From Taudactylus pleione (lineage: Eukaryota; Chordata; Amphibia; Anura; Myobatrachidae), in contig JAUIMM010000200.1 of assembly GCA_031769625.1 (NCBI GenBank), positions 49,808,001 through 49,872,000 on the forward strand: 64,000 bases of DNA. The letters are read 5' to 3'. The notes under the pieces were generated by a model, which was not told where the DNA came from, did no database searches, and saw nothing but the letters and a program-made list of their open reading frames with translations. Both the position numbers and the translations under genes were made by a program. Positions 11,250 through 22,615 of the stretch are shown one piece after another; position 1 is the first letter of the stretch, and the number at the start of each line of letters is the position of its first letter.

Positions 11250-12090
11250 GGCCAGATTTTTTAGGTAAGTTTGACCAAAACTACAGTGTTTATACCTAAT
11301 GTGTTTGTGTTTGTTTGCGAACATCTAATTTATTTGTATTTTTTTCACCATCTTCTGTTTGTTCACATAATCTTTGGCACTCCAACGCTCACTACTTCCT
11401 GCTACCCTTACCAAACCTGGATCTGGTGATTTGGGGCATATATTCTGGAACCCATATCGCAACGCCATGTTTGTGGAATCATGTTGGCATGGTCCTTCGT
11501 CAACCAGTTCTTGATTGTTTTTTTAATTTAAATATTTTATTTGTATGTGTTGTATTTGAGTTTATCACTGTGTTTTTTTTTGAGGGAGTGACCACTTTGA
11601 TTTCTCATTTATGTTGTGAATAAATGTTTGGAGAGTGAAATGGTCTTCCTTTTTTTGGACGTTAACAGCAAGTGTAACCAGGTTAACACACCTTACATTT
11701 GACTAAGGGGTAATCCAGTACTGACACCAGTTGATGTAAACTGAAATATGTTTTCAGGTTCCCAACCCACACCAAAAGGAAGCCTGTCCAAACCTTTGGA
11801 TTTGGAAGATTGGCCTAAGCAGCTTGCACACCAACTAGGAACCTGTAAAATGTAGAAATATCTAATTGACACTACACCCAAAAAGGGAAATGACATTGTT
11901 ACTGTTCTGTGTTTCTTGTGGCTGATTTACATACAAATACAAAACACAATCTAACTTTTAAAAAAGGGAAATCCTTGCAGGAACAGTCAACTTATGTCAG
12001 GGTTTTTTTTTTTGGTTTTTTTTGGAAAAAAAGAATGAGCCAGAACATATATTCGAAATCAACAATTTATTTAGAAAACTAAAAAAAACA
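11250..12090. other. Non-coding convergent region of element A
   Basis: The 3' sides of the transposase and of the Myb-2 gene meet here. It contains a likely transposase polyadenylation signal near 11621 and homopolymer T/A runs near 12001-12100. No further gene is seen. Confidence 0.6.
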
Positions 12091-12097
12091 AAAAAAA

Positions 12098-13503
12098 CTA
12101 CTGGCGAAGGATGCCAGACAGCCGGTCAAGGCCCACAAGAACGCCAATGACATGTTGGCGCATCTGGCCAACACATTCGACCACCTCTTGCCGACGCCTC
12201 TGTTCCTCTGTGTGTGAGAAAAGTGTGTGGATTAATAAAACAATAGGGAAGCCACATTAACAAAAAAAAAAACACAACGAAATCACTCCTAAACCTAAAA
12301 AAAAGAAACCAAAACAAAAAGGGGGTGCTGCCAAAAATACCAGGCCTATGTACAAATTCCCACAGGTGTGATATGTGTATGTTGAAACCAGCAGGAAGAG
12401 GTAAAGGCAAACTGCTAAATCACCAAAAGTAAACCCAAAAATCACGAATAAAGGCACGACACATGATTACATACAAACAGTTTGTGCTTAAAAAAAATGC
12501 GAAAGAAAAACATACCGGGAGCCAAAACGGGAGCTCCGGAAGTCCCTCCATGTTCTTCCTCGGAGGAGCCTTCATTCCCCAAAGAACGGGGAGGGGTAAT
12601 GACGGACTCCGGGGAGGGGGTAATTGTAAGAGGGGTGGGTGGAGGAGAGGGGGAAGTGGGACGGAGGGGAATGAGGCCCGACAGTTCCGGGAGAGGGTCT
12701 GGGATGGCTGGGGAGGAGTGGGGTATAGGGGAAATATTTGGGGTGGAGTGTTGGCTGGGGGTTGGGGATAGTGGCCGGGAACGCCGTCTGGCCGGACGGT
12801 GATGGCGTAGTCTTGGCTGTCCACCTAAAATATGTCAAACAAATTGAGGTTAGTTTCTGGCCAAATCCGGGGCCCAAATAAAAAAAAAAAAACCACCAAC
12901 AAAAAACATGCAAATAGGAGTAGAATGAAAAAAACAGAAATAGAGGGAAAACATGCACACGCAGATATGAGGACAAATAATAAATAGGACAGACAGGAAA
13001 ACATGCACACGCAGATATGAGGACAAATAATAAATAGGACAGACAGGAAAACATGCACACGCAGATATGAGGACAAATAATAAATAGGACAGACAGGAAA
13101 ACATGCACACGCAGATATGAGGACAAATAATAAATAGGACAGACAGGAAAACATGCACACGCAGTTTGCCCCACAAACACAAACATGAAAACCACAATAC
13201 ATAACACTTACTTTCCAGTATCTGCATGCGAAAGCATGCCAGCAAGCGGGGCGTTCGCCGTTGCAGGTCTGACCACCTGCGCTCCAGCTGCCCCATGTTG
13301 CGGCGTGAACCTAAGGACCGCAGGCGGGACCGTGCCTCCACATACGCGGAGCGCTTCTGCCGGTTGGTGATGGGTGGAGGCTGGCTGGTGATACGGCGAT
13401 CCATCACCTCCGTAAGCACCAGCAGCTCGCGCCTGGTGAATGCGGAGGCTCTCATGATGGCAATGGAGTTTTTCATACAAAACATTTTTGATAAAGTGTG
13501 CAA
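12098..13503 (-). CDS. Harbinger Myb/SANT-like protein 2 (three exons, 236 aa)
   Basis: Exons on the minus strand: 13503-13212, 12824-12516, 12207-12098, GT-AG introns, frame intact (711 nt). An internal ATG at 13455 (MRASAFTRRELL) is an equally likely start. Residues about 22-97 form a Myb/SANT-like domain (FTRRELLVLTEVMDRRI, then GQLERRWSDLQRRTPRLL). It is clearly different in sequence from the first Myb protein of the same element. Exon 2 encodes a Pro/Ser/Thr-rich linker (about 98-200), and exon 3 a charged C-terminal helix (EEQRRRQEVVECVGQM). The same three-part build and intron phases occur in element B. A DNA-binding or bridging partner of the transposase is inferred. No function for a second Myb protein in Harbinger is known to me. 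Confidence 0.8.
12947..13170. repeat. 50-bp minisatellite, over 4 units, in intron 1 of Myb-2
   Basis: A 50-bp unit starting AAAACATGCACACGCAGATA repeats four times perfectly, plus a partial fifth. It lies inside the first intron of the minus-strand gene. ORFs listed across it are artefacts. It was considered as a CRISPR array and rejected because the units abut with no spacers. Confidence 0.9.
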
Positions 13504-14683
13504 AAAATTTCTGATTGGCTAATGTATTTTGGAAATTAACAGGAGCAATTTTATTGGTTAGTGTATGAGTCATGTGTTCAACAGGGCCAGAAATCTCTGG
13601 AGAGTTATGATAGGCTTGATGCAGTGACATGCGTTTGCAAATTTAAATAAAGAAATGAACCCCGGAAAATATGCGAGGATCCACAGCAATAGAACAATTG
13701 TTTAATTGTGGTTCACATGTTTTTTGAACAATAAAAGCGAATGTTCCATCCGTACGTATTCTGCGGGTAAACACAAACACGGACAAGAGTAAAGTTTCTT
13801 GCATTGTGTTGAAAAAAACAAAACAATTAAGCTAATTGATACATTGATTGGCATGATACGATTGAGGGAGGTAGGCAGAATAAAGGAGCAGGTAATCGAC
13901 ATCTGACAAGGCCACTTCCGGTTTCACTTGTGCGTGCGTTCCCTTCAAGCCATTTCGGGGATGTACGCTCGCTATTTCGCACGCTCGTTAGTTAGAGGAG
14001 GGGTCGCCTGAGTTTAGGGAGGAATTTTAGATGCGAACGAAAATACGAGCGAGCCATTGAATTTAAATAATTTTGTACGTACGCCTAACGTACGTGCGCC
14101 CGCTTGCGAGTGGGTCTGAATGAGGGCCCTAGTCTTTATTATTATTTTGCTTTTTCTGTAGTTACTTCTTGTAAATAACTGATTTTGTTATTTTGTAATG
14201 TTATACCCCTTTTACACCAACCGAATAACCCGGGTTATTGCCGGGTCAATCCGGGTCGATGCTCTGTGTGAACGGCTTCCAGAAAAATATCCCGGGTTGA
14301 TTTACCCGGGAATCTTACTCTGGTTGAGAGCAGGGTTGAAAACGGGTTGTTCCCGTGTCATGTGGCAGTGTGAACAGGTGCTACCCGGATTATGTTACCC
14401 GGCTACATTCTGCTATTAGCTGATTGGAGCTTCTGGGGCGCTGGCAGATGATGTCATTTGTCAGGGCCCTGCAGAGAGATACACACGCAGCCATTACTTG
14501 CCTGCCTAACCTCCTGCACACAGCCTGAACCACAGCCTGACCAACTCCCACAAAACGCAGGCTGATACACAGGCTGCCACAGTCAGAACTGCAACCTGCA
14601 CCACAGCCTGACCAGCAGCTCCAAACGCAGGCTGATACACAGCCGTAACAGCAGCCTGACCCACAGCCTGTTGCTACAGCAGC

Positions 14684-15892
14684 ATGTGTGCTGCATCGAA
14701 CTGGACCGATGCCGATATCCGAGAGCTACTGCTCATCAGGGCGGAGGAAGAAATTGAACGCCAGATGACCGGCACAGTGAAAGATGCGGTAGTGTACCAC
14801 AATATAGCCAAGATGCTGGAGTCCCGAGGGATAAAACGCACGCAGCAGCCATTGGTCAATAAATTGAAGGCCTTGCGTAAGCAGTTCACTAAAGTGCACG
14901 ATCATAACCACAACAAAAGTGGTGCAGGCCGCAAGGAATGGGTGCATTCCCAATTGTACTACAGCGCTTTTGGAAATACAGCGCTTTCAAACCCCAAAAC
15001 ACTGTCCTCCTCAAACGCACCATCCTGCTCCAGCCAGCAGGAGGATAGTCAAGAGATACCGGCTACATAGGTTACCCTGCCGTCCTCACAATGCAGACCA
15101 ACATCACAGCTCCTACTGACCGATGAGCCTGGAGAAGGTAGTGGGATGGATTCATCTGTGAATGCTGACAGTATCACTACCACCATAGATGAGGCAGTTG
15201 AGACAAGCTCAGAGACTGCGCCCCCTAAAAAGACCCCTCCACTACGCGCTAATAATAAGTATTTTATAAAAGAAAAACACCCACATCACACACACACACT
15301 ACATTCACTTAAATCCAAATGGTAACTGTTGCAGAGTGCAGGTAGATACAAGGCCACAAGCACATGTACGCAAACACCACTGCTATCTTTACGTCGGCTC
15401 AGTGCATATTATATATTTTTTTGTTTGTTTTTCCCCTTTGCAGTCTACAATGTGCTGCCCAGAAAGAAGAAGTTCAACAGGTCGGAGCAAGCGGCTAGAG
15501 CGATGACTTCTGTGATCGTGGAGCATCTCCGCGAATTGGATGCCGACATTCAGAGGCAGGAGGATGCTAGATTGGAGAGGTTTCTAGAGTCAGAAAGGCA
15601 ACTGCAGCAGTCATTTATGAGGCAATTAATGGATATGCAGGAGAGACAGATGTCTTTTTTAGAGCGCACATTTGCTCATGGTTATCCCAACCAAACACAG
15701 CCATTACCACAGGCCCCAGTGTACCCAGAACACAGATTTGGGCGGTGCAATATGGGGCCCAATTATTACAACCCTAGCGCTAACCCTAACACAACACAAA
15801 CAAACCAAGGGCCTGATTCAGAGCCGCTCGTAAGCGGCTGCTCGTTCGCTCCGAGCGATGTTCGCACATCTGCGCATGCGTATTGGTCGTAA
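14684..15892 (+). pseudogene. Trihelix/Myb-like DNA-binding protein of element E
   Basis: The first exon opens with ATG at 14684. Residues about 7-95 look like a trihelix/Myb_DNA-bind_4 domain: WTDADIRELLLIRAEEEIER, then GTVKDAVVYHNIAKML, then VNKLKALRKQFTKVH. A TAG at 15068-15070 interrupts it, but the same frame continues to about 15258 as a Thr/Ser/acidic linker (TTIDEAVETSSETAPPKK). A second exon begins after CCCTTTGCAG at about 15444 (LPRKKKFNRSEQAARAM) and encodes a long charged helix rich in Glu and Gln, a likely coiled coil. A MITE at 15809 replaces the natural end. The donor joining the exons in frame is not clear. Probably a decayed DNA-binding partner that once worked with a transposase elsewhere. 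Confidence 0.7.
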
Positions 15893-16406
15893 TGCGCATG
15901 CGCCAACCAGTCAGTGCGGTTGGAAATCGAGCACTCGCAAAATAGCGAGTGCCTACTAATTTGAGTGACAGGATGAGGCGTTTGTGGGTGGTAACAGGGG
16001 AAGGTGCTTGAAAACGGGGAGTGGAGATCCGAACGCAGGCATGCCAAATGGTCAAAACGGGCATTTTAAGGGTGTGCATAATTAACAAAGCAGCGTCATC
16101 GGCCACGTCACTTGGTTGTCTCTTAGCCTGAACTGTTCGCATGATTGCGGTAGGAAAAACCAACCACAAGCACTGCGAGCAGTTCAGACGCCTTTCGATG
16201 TACTCGATTAATCTAATAAATAACGGAGATGACGTAGGATGCGAGCGGCCAGGGGGCGTCTTTACAAAATAGTTAGCACATGGTTCGTTTGCTCGCTCAG
16301 ACATAGAGGCGTCAACAGACCGCAAAGAGCGAGCGCTCAATTTAAATATCCGGCCCCTTTTTCTGAACGAGTGAGCGCAAATAGCGTCCGGCTCTGAATC
16401 AGGCCC
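15809..16406. mobile_element. Harbinger-type MITE, long family, copy 2
   Basis: TIR GGGCCTGATTCAGAG and its complement, with a perfect CAA duplication (15806-15808, 16407-16409). It is inserted in the last coding part of element E's Myb gene. The body matches copy 1 closely. Confidence 0.88.
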
Positions 16407-16986
16407 CAAGAGTCACCACAGTATACAGTGTATAGGTAATTGCCTTAAACATGGCCATTTAAAATAATTTATCGTTGTGCCAACCGGTACATGTTCTATT
16501 TTAGTTTTTTTTTTTTAATGTTGTGTGGCTAAAATTATAATGTTTATTGTGTGAAGGCAATTTTCATTTTTTTATAACTTTTATAGTATATTGTTTTCCC
16601 CGCACGGATCGGCACTTTTCTTTTATACTGGGCATATGATGTTTAATATATGTTTTATACTTTTTTTTATACTTTTTCAACAATCTGAGAATGTGTTAAA
16701 ACTGTTCTATTAAAAAACACAATATATGCACATGGTTAAAGTGAAAAAAAAAAAACTTTAAAACCAAATAAACCAAAAACATGTTTGGAATATGAAATTT
16801 TGCCTTTTTATTTTAAATCAATGGGAAAAGCAGGGATTACCCGGGTTCAGTGTGAACGGGGCAAACCCGGGAATAACCCGGGTCAAGTTGCAGTGTAAAC
16901 GGCGTCTGAAGCCGAGTTCGACCCGGGATTGACCAGTGTTCAAATTCCAGGGTCGGACCCGGGATTTTGGTGTAAAAGGGGTATTA

Positions 16987-17738
16987 ATGATAACCTACAG
17001 CAACCAACCAACTTGGCTCCACGCAAGCGTTCCTCTACTGTATACACCAATGGGAACCGCCTTATGGTATAAACTCGCATTCCACACAAAATACAACATA
17101 GACGGCCAATGACATATGCTCTCTCTTCTCAAATTGACATGCGCTATGTATAAATTACTTTCACTATTATTTTTCATGGGAAAAAATAATGGAGTTTTTT
17201 TTAGATAATATTGAGGTGAATAAATCAATTTAATCAATAACAGAGTTATAAGTGGGCATCATTGCAATTTGTATTCACCAAAGGTAATGATTGGGTCACT
17301 TTTGACTATATTGCATCTTTATATGTTTTTTTGCCATGGATTGATAACTGTTGCCATATTGCAAGCTAAAGCCAGTCATCACTTGCAAATGCGTTTTAAT
17401 ATTCTTTAATTTTATTACAAAGCAATCAAATAACTTTATCTTTATATCCATAATATGCTTTTTTTTCAGACTATTTATTAGAATATTTGAATAAAAATAT
17501 AATATAATTAGAAATTAGCAGTTCGGTTTTACACGGTTATGTTCGGATCTCAAAAACGGCATCATATTGGCTATCCGGCTATACAGTGTTTTGAATAGCC
17601 CATAAACTAAATCCGAACTTGGTAAAAAGAACCGAGTAACAACCGAACCACTCATCTTTAATTATAATGTGCACAAACTTTCTCTGACAAAGCTTAGAAA
17701 ATAGTCAACAACTGACTGGTCCCTCTGGGTTATGGTAC
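16987..17738. other. No feature recognised
   Basis: AT-rich sequence without coding signal between element E and a hairpin MITE. Confidence 0.5.
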
Positions 17739-17741
17739 ATA

Positions 17742-18284
17742 GGACCTTATTCAGAGGCGGCCGTACGGTCTACGACCGCATGGCCGCCTCGATGTTTGGC
17801 CAGTGCGCATGCGCACGAGGGAGCCGGCTCCCTCGTGCGCATGCGTGAGACCTGCTACGACCGACAGCGCCGGTCGTAGCGGGTCTCTTTCCAAAGGGGG
17901 TGAGCTGTCGATGTTGAGTGACAGCTCGCCCCGTTTGGAAGGCGGGCCGGGGGGGGTGGCAGCCCAAATGGAGGCGTTCCCATGGGAACGCCTACTGTTT
18001 GGGGGAGGCCCCACTGACATCACAAGTGATGTCAGTGGAGAGCTTCCGGCTCTGACAGAGCCAGAAGCTCTCCGGGGCTTACGACAAGTGAGACCCTACC
18101 CTAGGGTCTCGTCATAAGCCCCGATGGTCAAAGACCATCGCGACCATCACCCGAGCGGTCGTTAGAGCTGTGGGTGTAAACCCACAGCCTAACGACCGAA
18201 ACAGAGGCGGGCGGTCAGGATGCAAGTGGCCGCCCAGTTTCTGAGCGACCGCTTGCATCCTCCGACCGCCTCTGAATGAGGGCC
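17742..18284. mobile_element. Multi-hairpin Harbinger MITE, copy 2
   Basis: Clean ATA duplication (17739-17741, 18285-18287) with ends GGACCTTATTCAGAG and CTCTGAATGAGGGCC. It has the same order of hairpins as copy 1, read from the opposite end: the GCATGCGCACGAGGGAGCC stem (17804-17846), the GACCTGCTACGACCG stem (17848-17886), the GGGGGTGAGCTGTC stem (17892-17942), GGCGTTCCCATGGGAACGCC (17973-17992), the CACTGACATCAC stem (18011-18038), GAGAGCTTCCGGCTC (18038-18072), the GGGCTTACGAC/GAGACCCTA nested stem (18075-18121), a GATGGTC stem and the GTGGGT stem (to about 18200). Several stem sequences differ from copy 1 in matched fashion. Confidence 0.88.
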
Positions 18285-18287
18285 ATA

Positions 18288-19199
18288 ATGTGTATATACA
18301 AACACTTATAGCACTGTTATTAACCCTTCAAATGCCATCATTGTCATCAATGGCTACAGTATACCACCCAAATGCAACAATAGCTGACTGGTCAGGCAAG
18401 GAATTATAGTGATGATATTATGAAAATTTACATCAACAGAGAGGTTCTGGGCTTGTAAGAGCCATGTCACCTCTTTATAATGCCCTTATTGTTAGCTCCT
18501 AGGGTGACATGCTCCAATATACTGTACTGTAGGCTTAGATTTCAGTGATGTAGAAGCCTGTGCTATTGCATGTTGTTAGCATGTGCTTTAGCATTACGGA
18601 AGAGAAAGAAAATAGACATCCAGATATACTTTACATAGTATAATTATTTTTATAGCTTAGCTTTTATTCAGAACTTTTATTTTAATATTGATCAATGATG
18701 CATATAAATCAAAAGACAAAATTCATAGATTCCTATGTCTTTCACATATTAAATAAGTATCTTGTTACTGAACAGATAGGCTAGTTGCTATTCTCATTGG
18801 TATCAGGACAACCTCTAGAGGTTGTGACCACGGAGAATGCCTGAATTTCAGGTAGGGAAAGAACATATTAGAGAGAGAGCCATTTTATTTATTTTTCTTT
18901 TGAAAGTATCTTCCCATTTTCATATACTTGACTATGCCCTCAAAATCTATAAGCGTAAGATGAGTTAAGTGTATAACTGTGTAATCTAGGCATCAGTAAG
19001 CCCCATATATCTCTGACACAAAGGTTTTATCCTGCTTAGAAGAGACACTGGCATCTCCACCCATACATACAGTTTTTGAGTTACCAATAAATGGATTAAT
19101 ATTCAGATGAGAATTGCACAAGACACCTGTATCATGTACATTTAATTAGACCAAACCTCATACAAAATGTATGCCTGCCTTCAGGACATTAATATAAGA
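18288..19199. other. No feature recognised
   Basis: AT-rich, apparently unique sequence. No long ORF and no element termini are visible. Confidence 0.5.
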
Positions 19200-19320
19200 C
19201 CTGCACTGCTTGTTATTATTATTATTGATTATCTTTCATTTATATGGCGGCACAAGGGTTCCACAGCGCCTTACAAAGTACATAAGCAAATGAGCACACA
19301 AGAAAACAGTTATTAAATAG

Positions 19321-19809
19321 CAAGGCCGTATTAAGGCTTGTGGGGCCCTTGGGGCAATTTTATAGGAGGGGGCACCCACAACTTAATTGACACCCCACAC
19401 CCCACAATATGCCCCACAGTGTCCCTGTTTGCTAAATAGCAATACTACTACGCCGCGCCCCCACCCCTGCCCCCGGCGTGCTCACCTCCTGTGGCATGTC
19501 AGGCTCCACTTGAAACCATCAAGCTCTTCTGTGTTCTGCATGCATTGTCACAGTGCATACAGTGCAGAGTGGCTTTCGAGTGAGTCCCCTCATGAGCGTC
19601 ACGGACGTGATGTCTCACATGACACTAATGAGGGGACTCGGGAGCCACTCTGCGCTGTACGCACTCAGCAGAACACAGAGCCACGGCAGCCCCCATCCGG
19701 GAACAAGTGTCACTGGGCATCTGTTCTCGGCTATTGCAGGGTCAGACCGACCCTGTGGGAGGGCACCGGGATGCCCCCCCTGTCGCCCCACTCTCTTAAT
19801 CCAGCACTG
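19321..19809. mobile_element. hAT-like non-autonomous element
   Basis: The left end reads GCAAGGCCGTATTAAGGC and the right end CTTAATCCAGCACTG. The flanks ATTAAATA and ATTAACAA agree at 6 of 8 bases, so the insertion is old or the boundary is off by a base. No transposase is seen. Confidence 0.5.
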
Positions 19810-19836
19810 ATTAACAACAGTACCAAACAATGCAGG

Positions 19837-20692
19837 TGTCACGGACTGAGGAACTTGGAGTAGTGTACCCAAAGTGGGGTGTTAGACAGAGAACCAGGAT
19901 CAGTAGATGGTTTGAAACTGGACGGTTTAATATCATTTCTGCTCATACAGTAGGAATAAGTGAGGATGCAATACAGGATGAATACTAGAGTCCTCTGGGC
20001 ACAGATAATGCAACTAGAAGATGCTGAATGGAACTGTAGGTCAAAGTCTCTGAATAGTCTCTATACTACTCTATAACTAGTAAGTGACTCCGGACTGGAG
20101 TAACGTGGATTGAACTGGAGAATTGGTATTTGACTCCGGACTGGAGTAACGTGGATTGAACTGGAGAATTAGTATTTGACTCCTGACTGGAGTAACATGG
20201 ATTGAATTGGACAATTGATAATTGACTCCGGACTGGAGTAACGTGGATTGAACTGGGGAATTGCTTTGTTATGCTGGGAAGCATAGGTTTCACACAGGGA
20301 TCTCAGGAACACAGGTCATGCTGCAGCAATGGACATTGTTGCACTGGCAACCAGCATGTGCTACAGGAAGGTCTTTTATACCATCAGGCTAAAGCGGATT
20401 GGCTGAAGCAACTTTAGACTGCTGCTGACTGGATGCACGAGTATCACCTGACCTGGCCCAAGATGGCTGCGCCCATGTTCCAGAAAACTTGTATGCTGGC
20501 GCGCTGGGTGCGCATGGATCTGTAGCAGAGGGACTCAGGCTACAGCGGGGATGCTGCAGACGATCCTCAAGCGGAGGCCCCACATCGGATATCACTGGAA
20601 CAGCAGGCAGAAGTCTCAGCGGGCAGCGATGGCACAGACGTATGGGATGATGCAGGGGTCTGAGGCGGAGATCTCTAGCACAGTTTGTGACA
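19837..20692 (+). repeat. Solo LTR, Ty3/gypsy type (856 bp)
   Basis: It starts TGTCACGGAC and ends TTTGTGACA, flanked by a perfect 5-bp duplication GCAGG (19832-19836, 20693-20697). No internal coding sequence is present, so this is a recombined solo LTR. Strand is set by the TGTCAC start. An internal minisatellite lies at about 20085-20265. Confidence 0.88.
20085..20265. repeat. About 56-bp minisatellite inside the solo LTR
   Basis: Units beginning TGACTCCGGACTGGAGTAAC repeat three to four times with a few substitutions. Expansion inside an LTR suggests a U3 repeat. Confidence 0.8.
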
Positions 20693-20799
20693 GCAGGACA
20701 AGGACATGGTTAATAAAGTTTGCTGCATTAAAGATCACAGCAGGGCATCAGCAGCCAAGTGTTAGTTGCCGTTGTGGGGAGTTAGGAGTAAATGGTAAG

Positions 20800-21142
20800 C
20801 AGGGCCATCTCTTCCATTGGGCTTGTTGGGCAGTTGCCCAAGGGCCCGAAGCTTGTAGAGGCCCGCCAACTCACGTCCCTGCAGCCACGGTCAGTTGGTA
20901 AATTTGTGATATTTTTATAAGCCGGCCGCCGGTGCACTGTATTCTGACCTTAGTGCCAGTTTCATTTCATCCGTCGGCTTCAGACCAGTCAGACAGAGTC
21001 TCTCTGCATGTGTGGGAGGTCTGATAGGCATGCAGGAGGGTTTAATTTTATTGACCATTTCAATTTTTTCCCATGAATGGGTGGGTAGGGGCCCCAGTGC
21101 ATTGCTTTGCCCTGGGGCCACACTGCTGTTAAGACAACCCTG
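20800..21142. mobile_element. hAT non-autonomous element (343 bp)
   Basis: Ends CAGGGCCATCTCTTCC and GTTAAGACAACCCTG, with a perfect 8-bp duplication ATGGTAAG (20792-20799, 21143-21150). It has no coding capacity. Confidence 0.88.
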
Positions 21143-21339
21143 ATGGTAAGTAAGGGAAGGAAAAACACATGAGGGAAGAGGACCCTGCTCGTGAGAGCTT
21201 ACATTCTAATGGGGAGGAGCAAACAGACAGGGGTGACAAAGATGGGGTAGACATTGAGGAAGGATCATGGAGCAGTGGGTTGTGATGAGATGTCTCGAAG
21301 GCTTTGATAAATAAGTAGGTCTTCAGAGTCCGCTATTTG

Positions 21340-22230
21340 TAGTACATATTTTGTCTAATTATGCAGTGATTCATAATAAACTATAGTGTTTGTCTGAATC
21401 TTGGAAATAATGCTGGTTAAATTACATTAAATAAACCTTGTTTGCATGCAGGAGAGAATAATCTTATTAAAGAGTGGATAAAGCTACCCTGATCCAATTT
21501 CCGTAAGAGTTTCTGCAGGTTACAGAGCTAACAACAAGTGTCTCTGCTTCACAGCTTCTCAAGAATACATACATAACCTAATTGTGACTGCTCATTCTTG
21601 TCACTCTAATCCCAGAAACATTATATGGGGATTTACGGCTAAATGACTGTTAGATTAAAATGCACTTATACTATTATACAACCTATGATCACAACCATAT
21701 AAAGTGTATTTAATAAAGAGTACTACTGTCAGACTTTTACTTATATTAAATAGCTTTGATTCCACAAAAATGACAAGACATTATTTTACAAGGGATCAAA
21801 ATACTAATTCTGCTTATAAGTGGAAGACTTGTCCTTCAAGGAGTCCACTTCCCAGAGTTACCAGCTAATAAAAGCCACTTGTGACTTTAACATACTATAT
21901 ATCAAAGTCTATATACTACTAAGATTACTAATTATATTAAGTAACTCATATGTCTACACTTTGCTAAATATGTCCCTCATCATGCTCAGTCTCACCCCGT
22001 TGTAGCATATGTGATGTTTTATTTCTGTCTAGCTGCACTTTTGAAAGTTTGTCTGCAAATGTAACCCTATCTTCCTGCAACATCCCCTCTGTTAATTACT
22101 GTAACTTGCTGAACAAACTACCCAAACGCTCCCTCCACCTTGCTGAACAAACTACCCAAACGCTCCCTCCCAATGCATCGGCTGACTTGTGGGGCTGATT
22201 TTGAGTTATGAACAAAGCATAAAAGAGCAA
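21340..22230. other. No gene; short local duplication
   Basis: AT-rich sequence. The only structure seen is a tandem copy of CTTGCTGAACAAACTACCCA and following bases at about 22107-22170. Confidence 0.5.
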
Positions 22231-22235
22231 GTAAT

Positions 22236-22612
22236 GCTGGGTACACACTAAACAGATATATCTGCAGATCGAGTGATCGGCAGATATATCTGCCGATGAT
22301 GGTTGTTTGTAAACACTGAACAACCATCGTCTTTGTTCAGTGTGTAGGAAGGGGCCTTGTCAAGCTGGCCGGGGGCGGGGGGCGTCTGCCCCCTCCCCGC
22401 GGCTGCTGCTGCATGTCCGCCCGTACACACTTGTCAATGGACAGATATGTTTGCAGATATATCTGTCCATTGCCTGTGCAGCACAGCCAATGCGATTTGT
22501 CTGTGAACGACATCGTTCACAGACATATCGGAAGGTACACACTGGCCGACAGGCAGCAGATAGGTTGGCCGATCAGTTGATCGGCCAACCTATCTGTCAG
22601 TATGTACCCAGC
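22236..22612. mobile_element. Multi-hairpin MITE, GCTGGGTACA family
   Basis: TIR GCTGGGTACACAC at the left and TGTACCCAGC at the right. Internal stems include CAGATATATCTGC around 22250-22295, GATGGTTGTT/AACAACCATC (22297-22328), AACGACATCGTT (22505-22518) and GTTGGCCGATCA/TGATCGGCCAAC (22563-22590). The flanks do not give a clear duplication, so the superfamily is unresolved. Confidence 0.65.
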
Positions 22613-22615
22613 TTA

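Larger units (their letters stand above)
6746..14128 (+). mobile_element. Element A: nearly intact three-gene PIF/Harbinger transposon
   Basis: TIR GGCCCTCATTCAGAG at the left, its complement at the right (ending GAATGAGGGCC), and a perfect CTA duplication (6743-6745, 14129-14131). Length 7,383 bp. Three genes are present: a Myb/SANT-like gene on minus (7780-9065), a DDE transposase on plus (10146-11243), and a second Myb/SANT-like gene on minus (12098-13503). The first two are divergent around a 48-bp minisatellite. The transposase and the third gene converge. Splice sites conform to GT-AG throughout, and only one reading-frame problem was found, at the 3' end of the transposase. It could be recently active. 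The subterminal left region is the likely parent type of the long MITE family. Confidence 0.9.
14204..16983 (+). mobile_element. Element E: Myb-only Harbinger-like transposon, TTA duplication
   Basis: TIR TACCCCTTTTACACCAA at the left, complement TTGGTGTAAAAGGGGTA at the right, flanked by TTA (14201-14203, 16984-16986). The subterminal ends are rich in CCCGGG-containing stems (AACCCGGGTTATT and similar). It carries a trihelix/Myb gene but no transposase. A long-family MITE is inserted at 15809-16406. The 3-bp TTA duplication and Myb cargo point to the Harbinger superfamily, with mobilisation in trans. A related non-coding relative lies at 59983-60727. Confidence 0.75.
19205..21335. repeat. 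Old retroposon, interrupted three times
   Basis: A dispersed amphibian-type repeat begins with (TTA)n at about 19210 and a GCGCCTTACAAAGTACATAA block (19267-19286). It resumes at 19810-19836, 20693-20799 and 21143-21335 (GAGGACCCTGCTCGTGAGAG). The intervening blocks are a hAT (19321-19809), a solo LTR (19837-20692) and another hAT (20800-21142). The tail motif recurs reversed at 24880-24955 and 52360-52415. SINE or LINE 3'-end origin is inferred. Confidence 0.55.

Noticed and set aside
12947..13170. Regular 50-bp repeats that could look like a CRISPR array
   Set aside because: Units abut without unique spacers, the DNA is vertebrate, and the array lies in an intron of a transposon gene. It is a minisatellite.
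12572..13207. 211-codon minus-strand ORF with Cys/Phe-rich repeats
   Set aside because: It crosses intron 1 and its minisatellite in the Myb-2 gene; the spliced frame explains the conserved parts.
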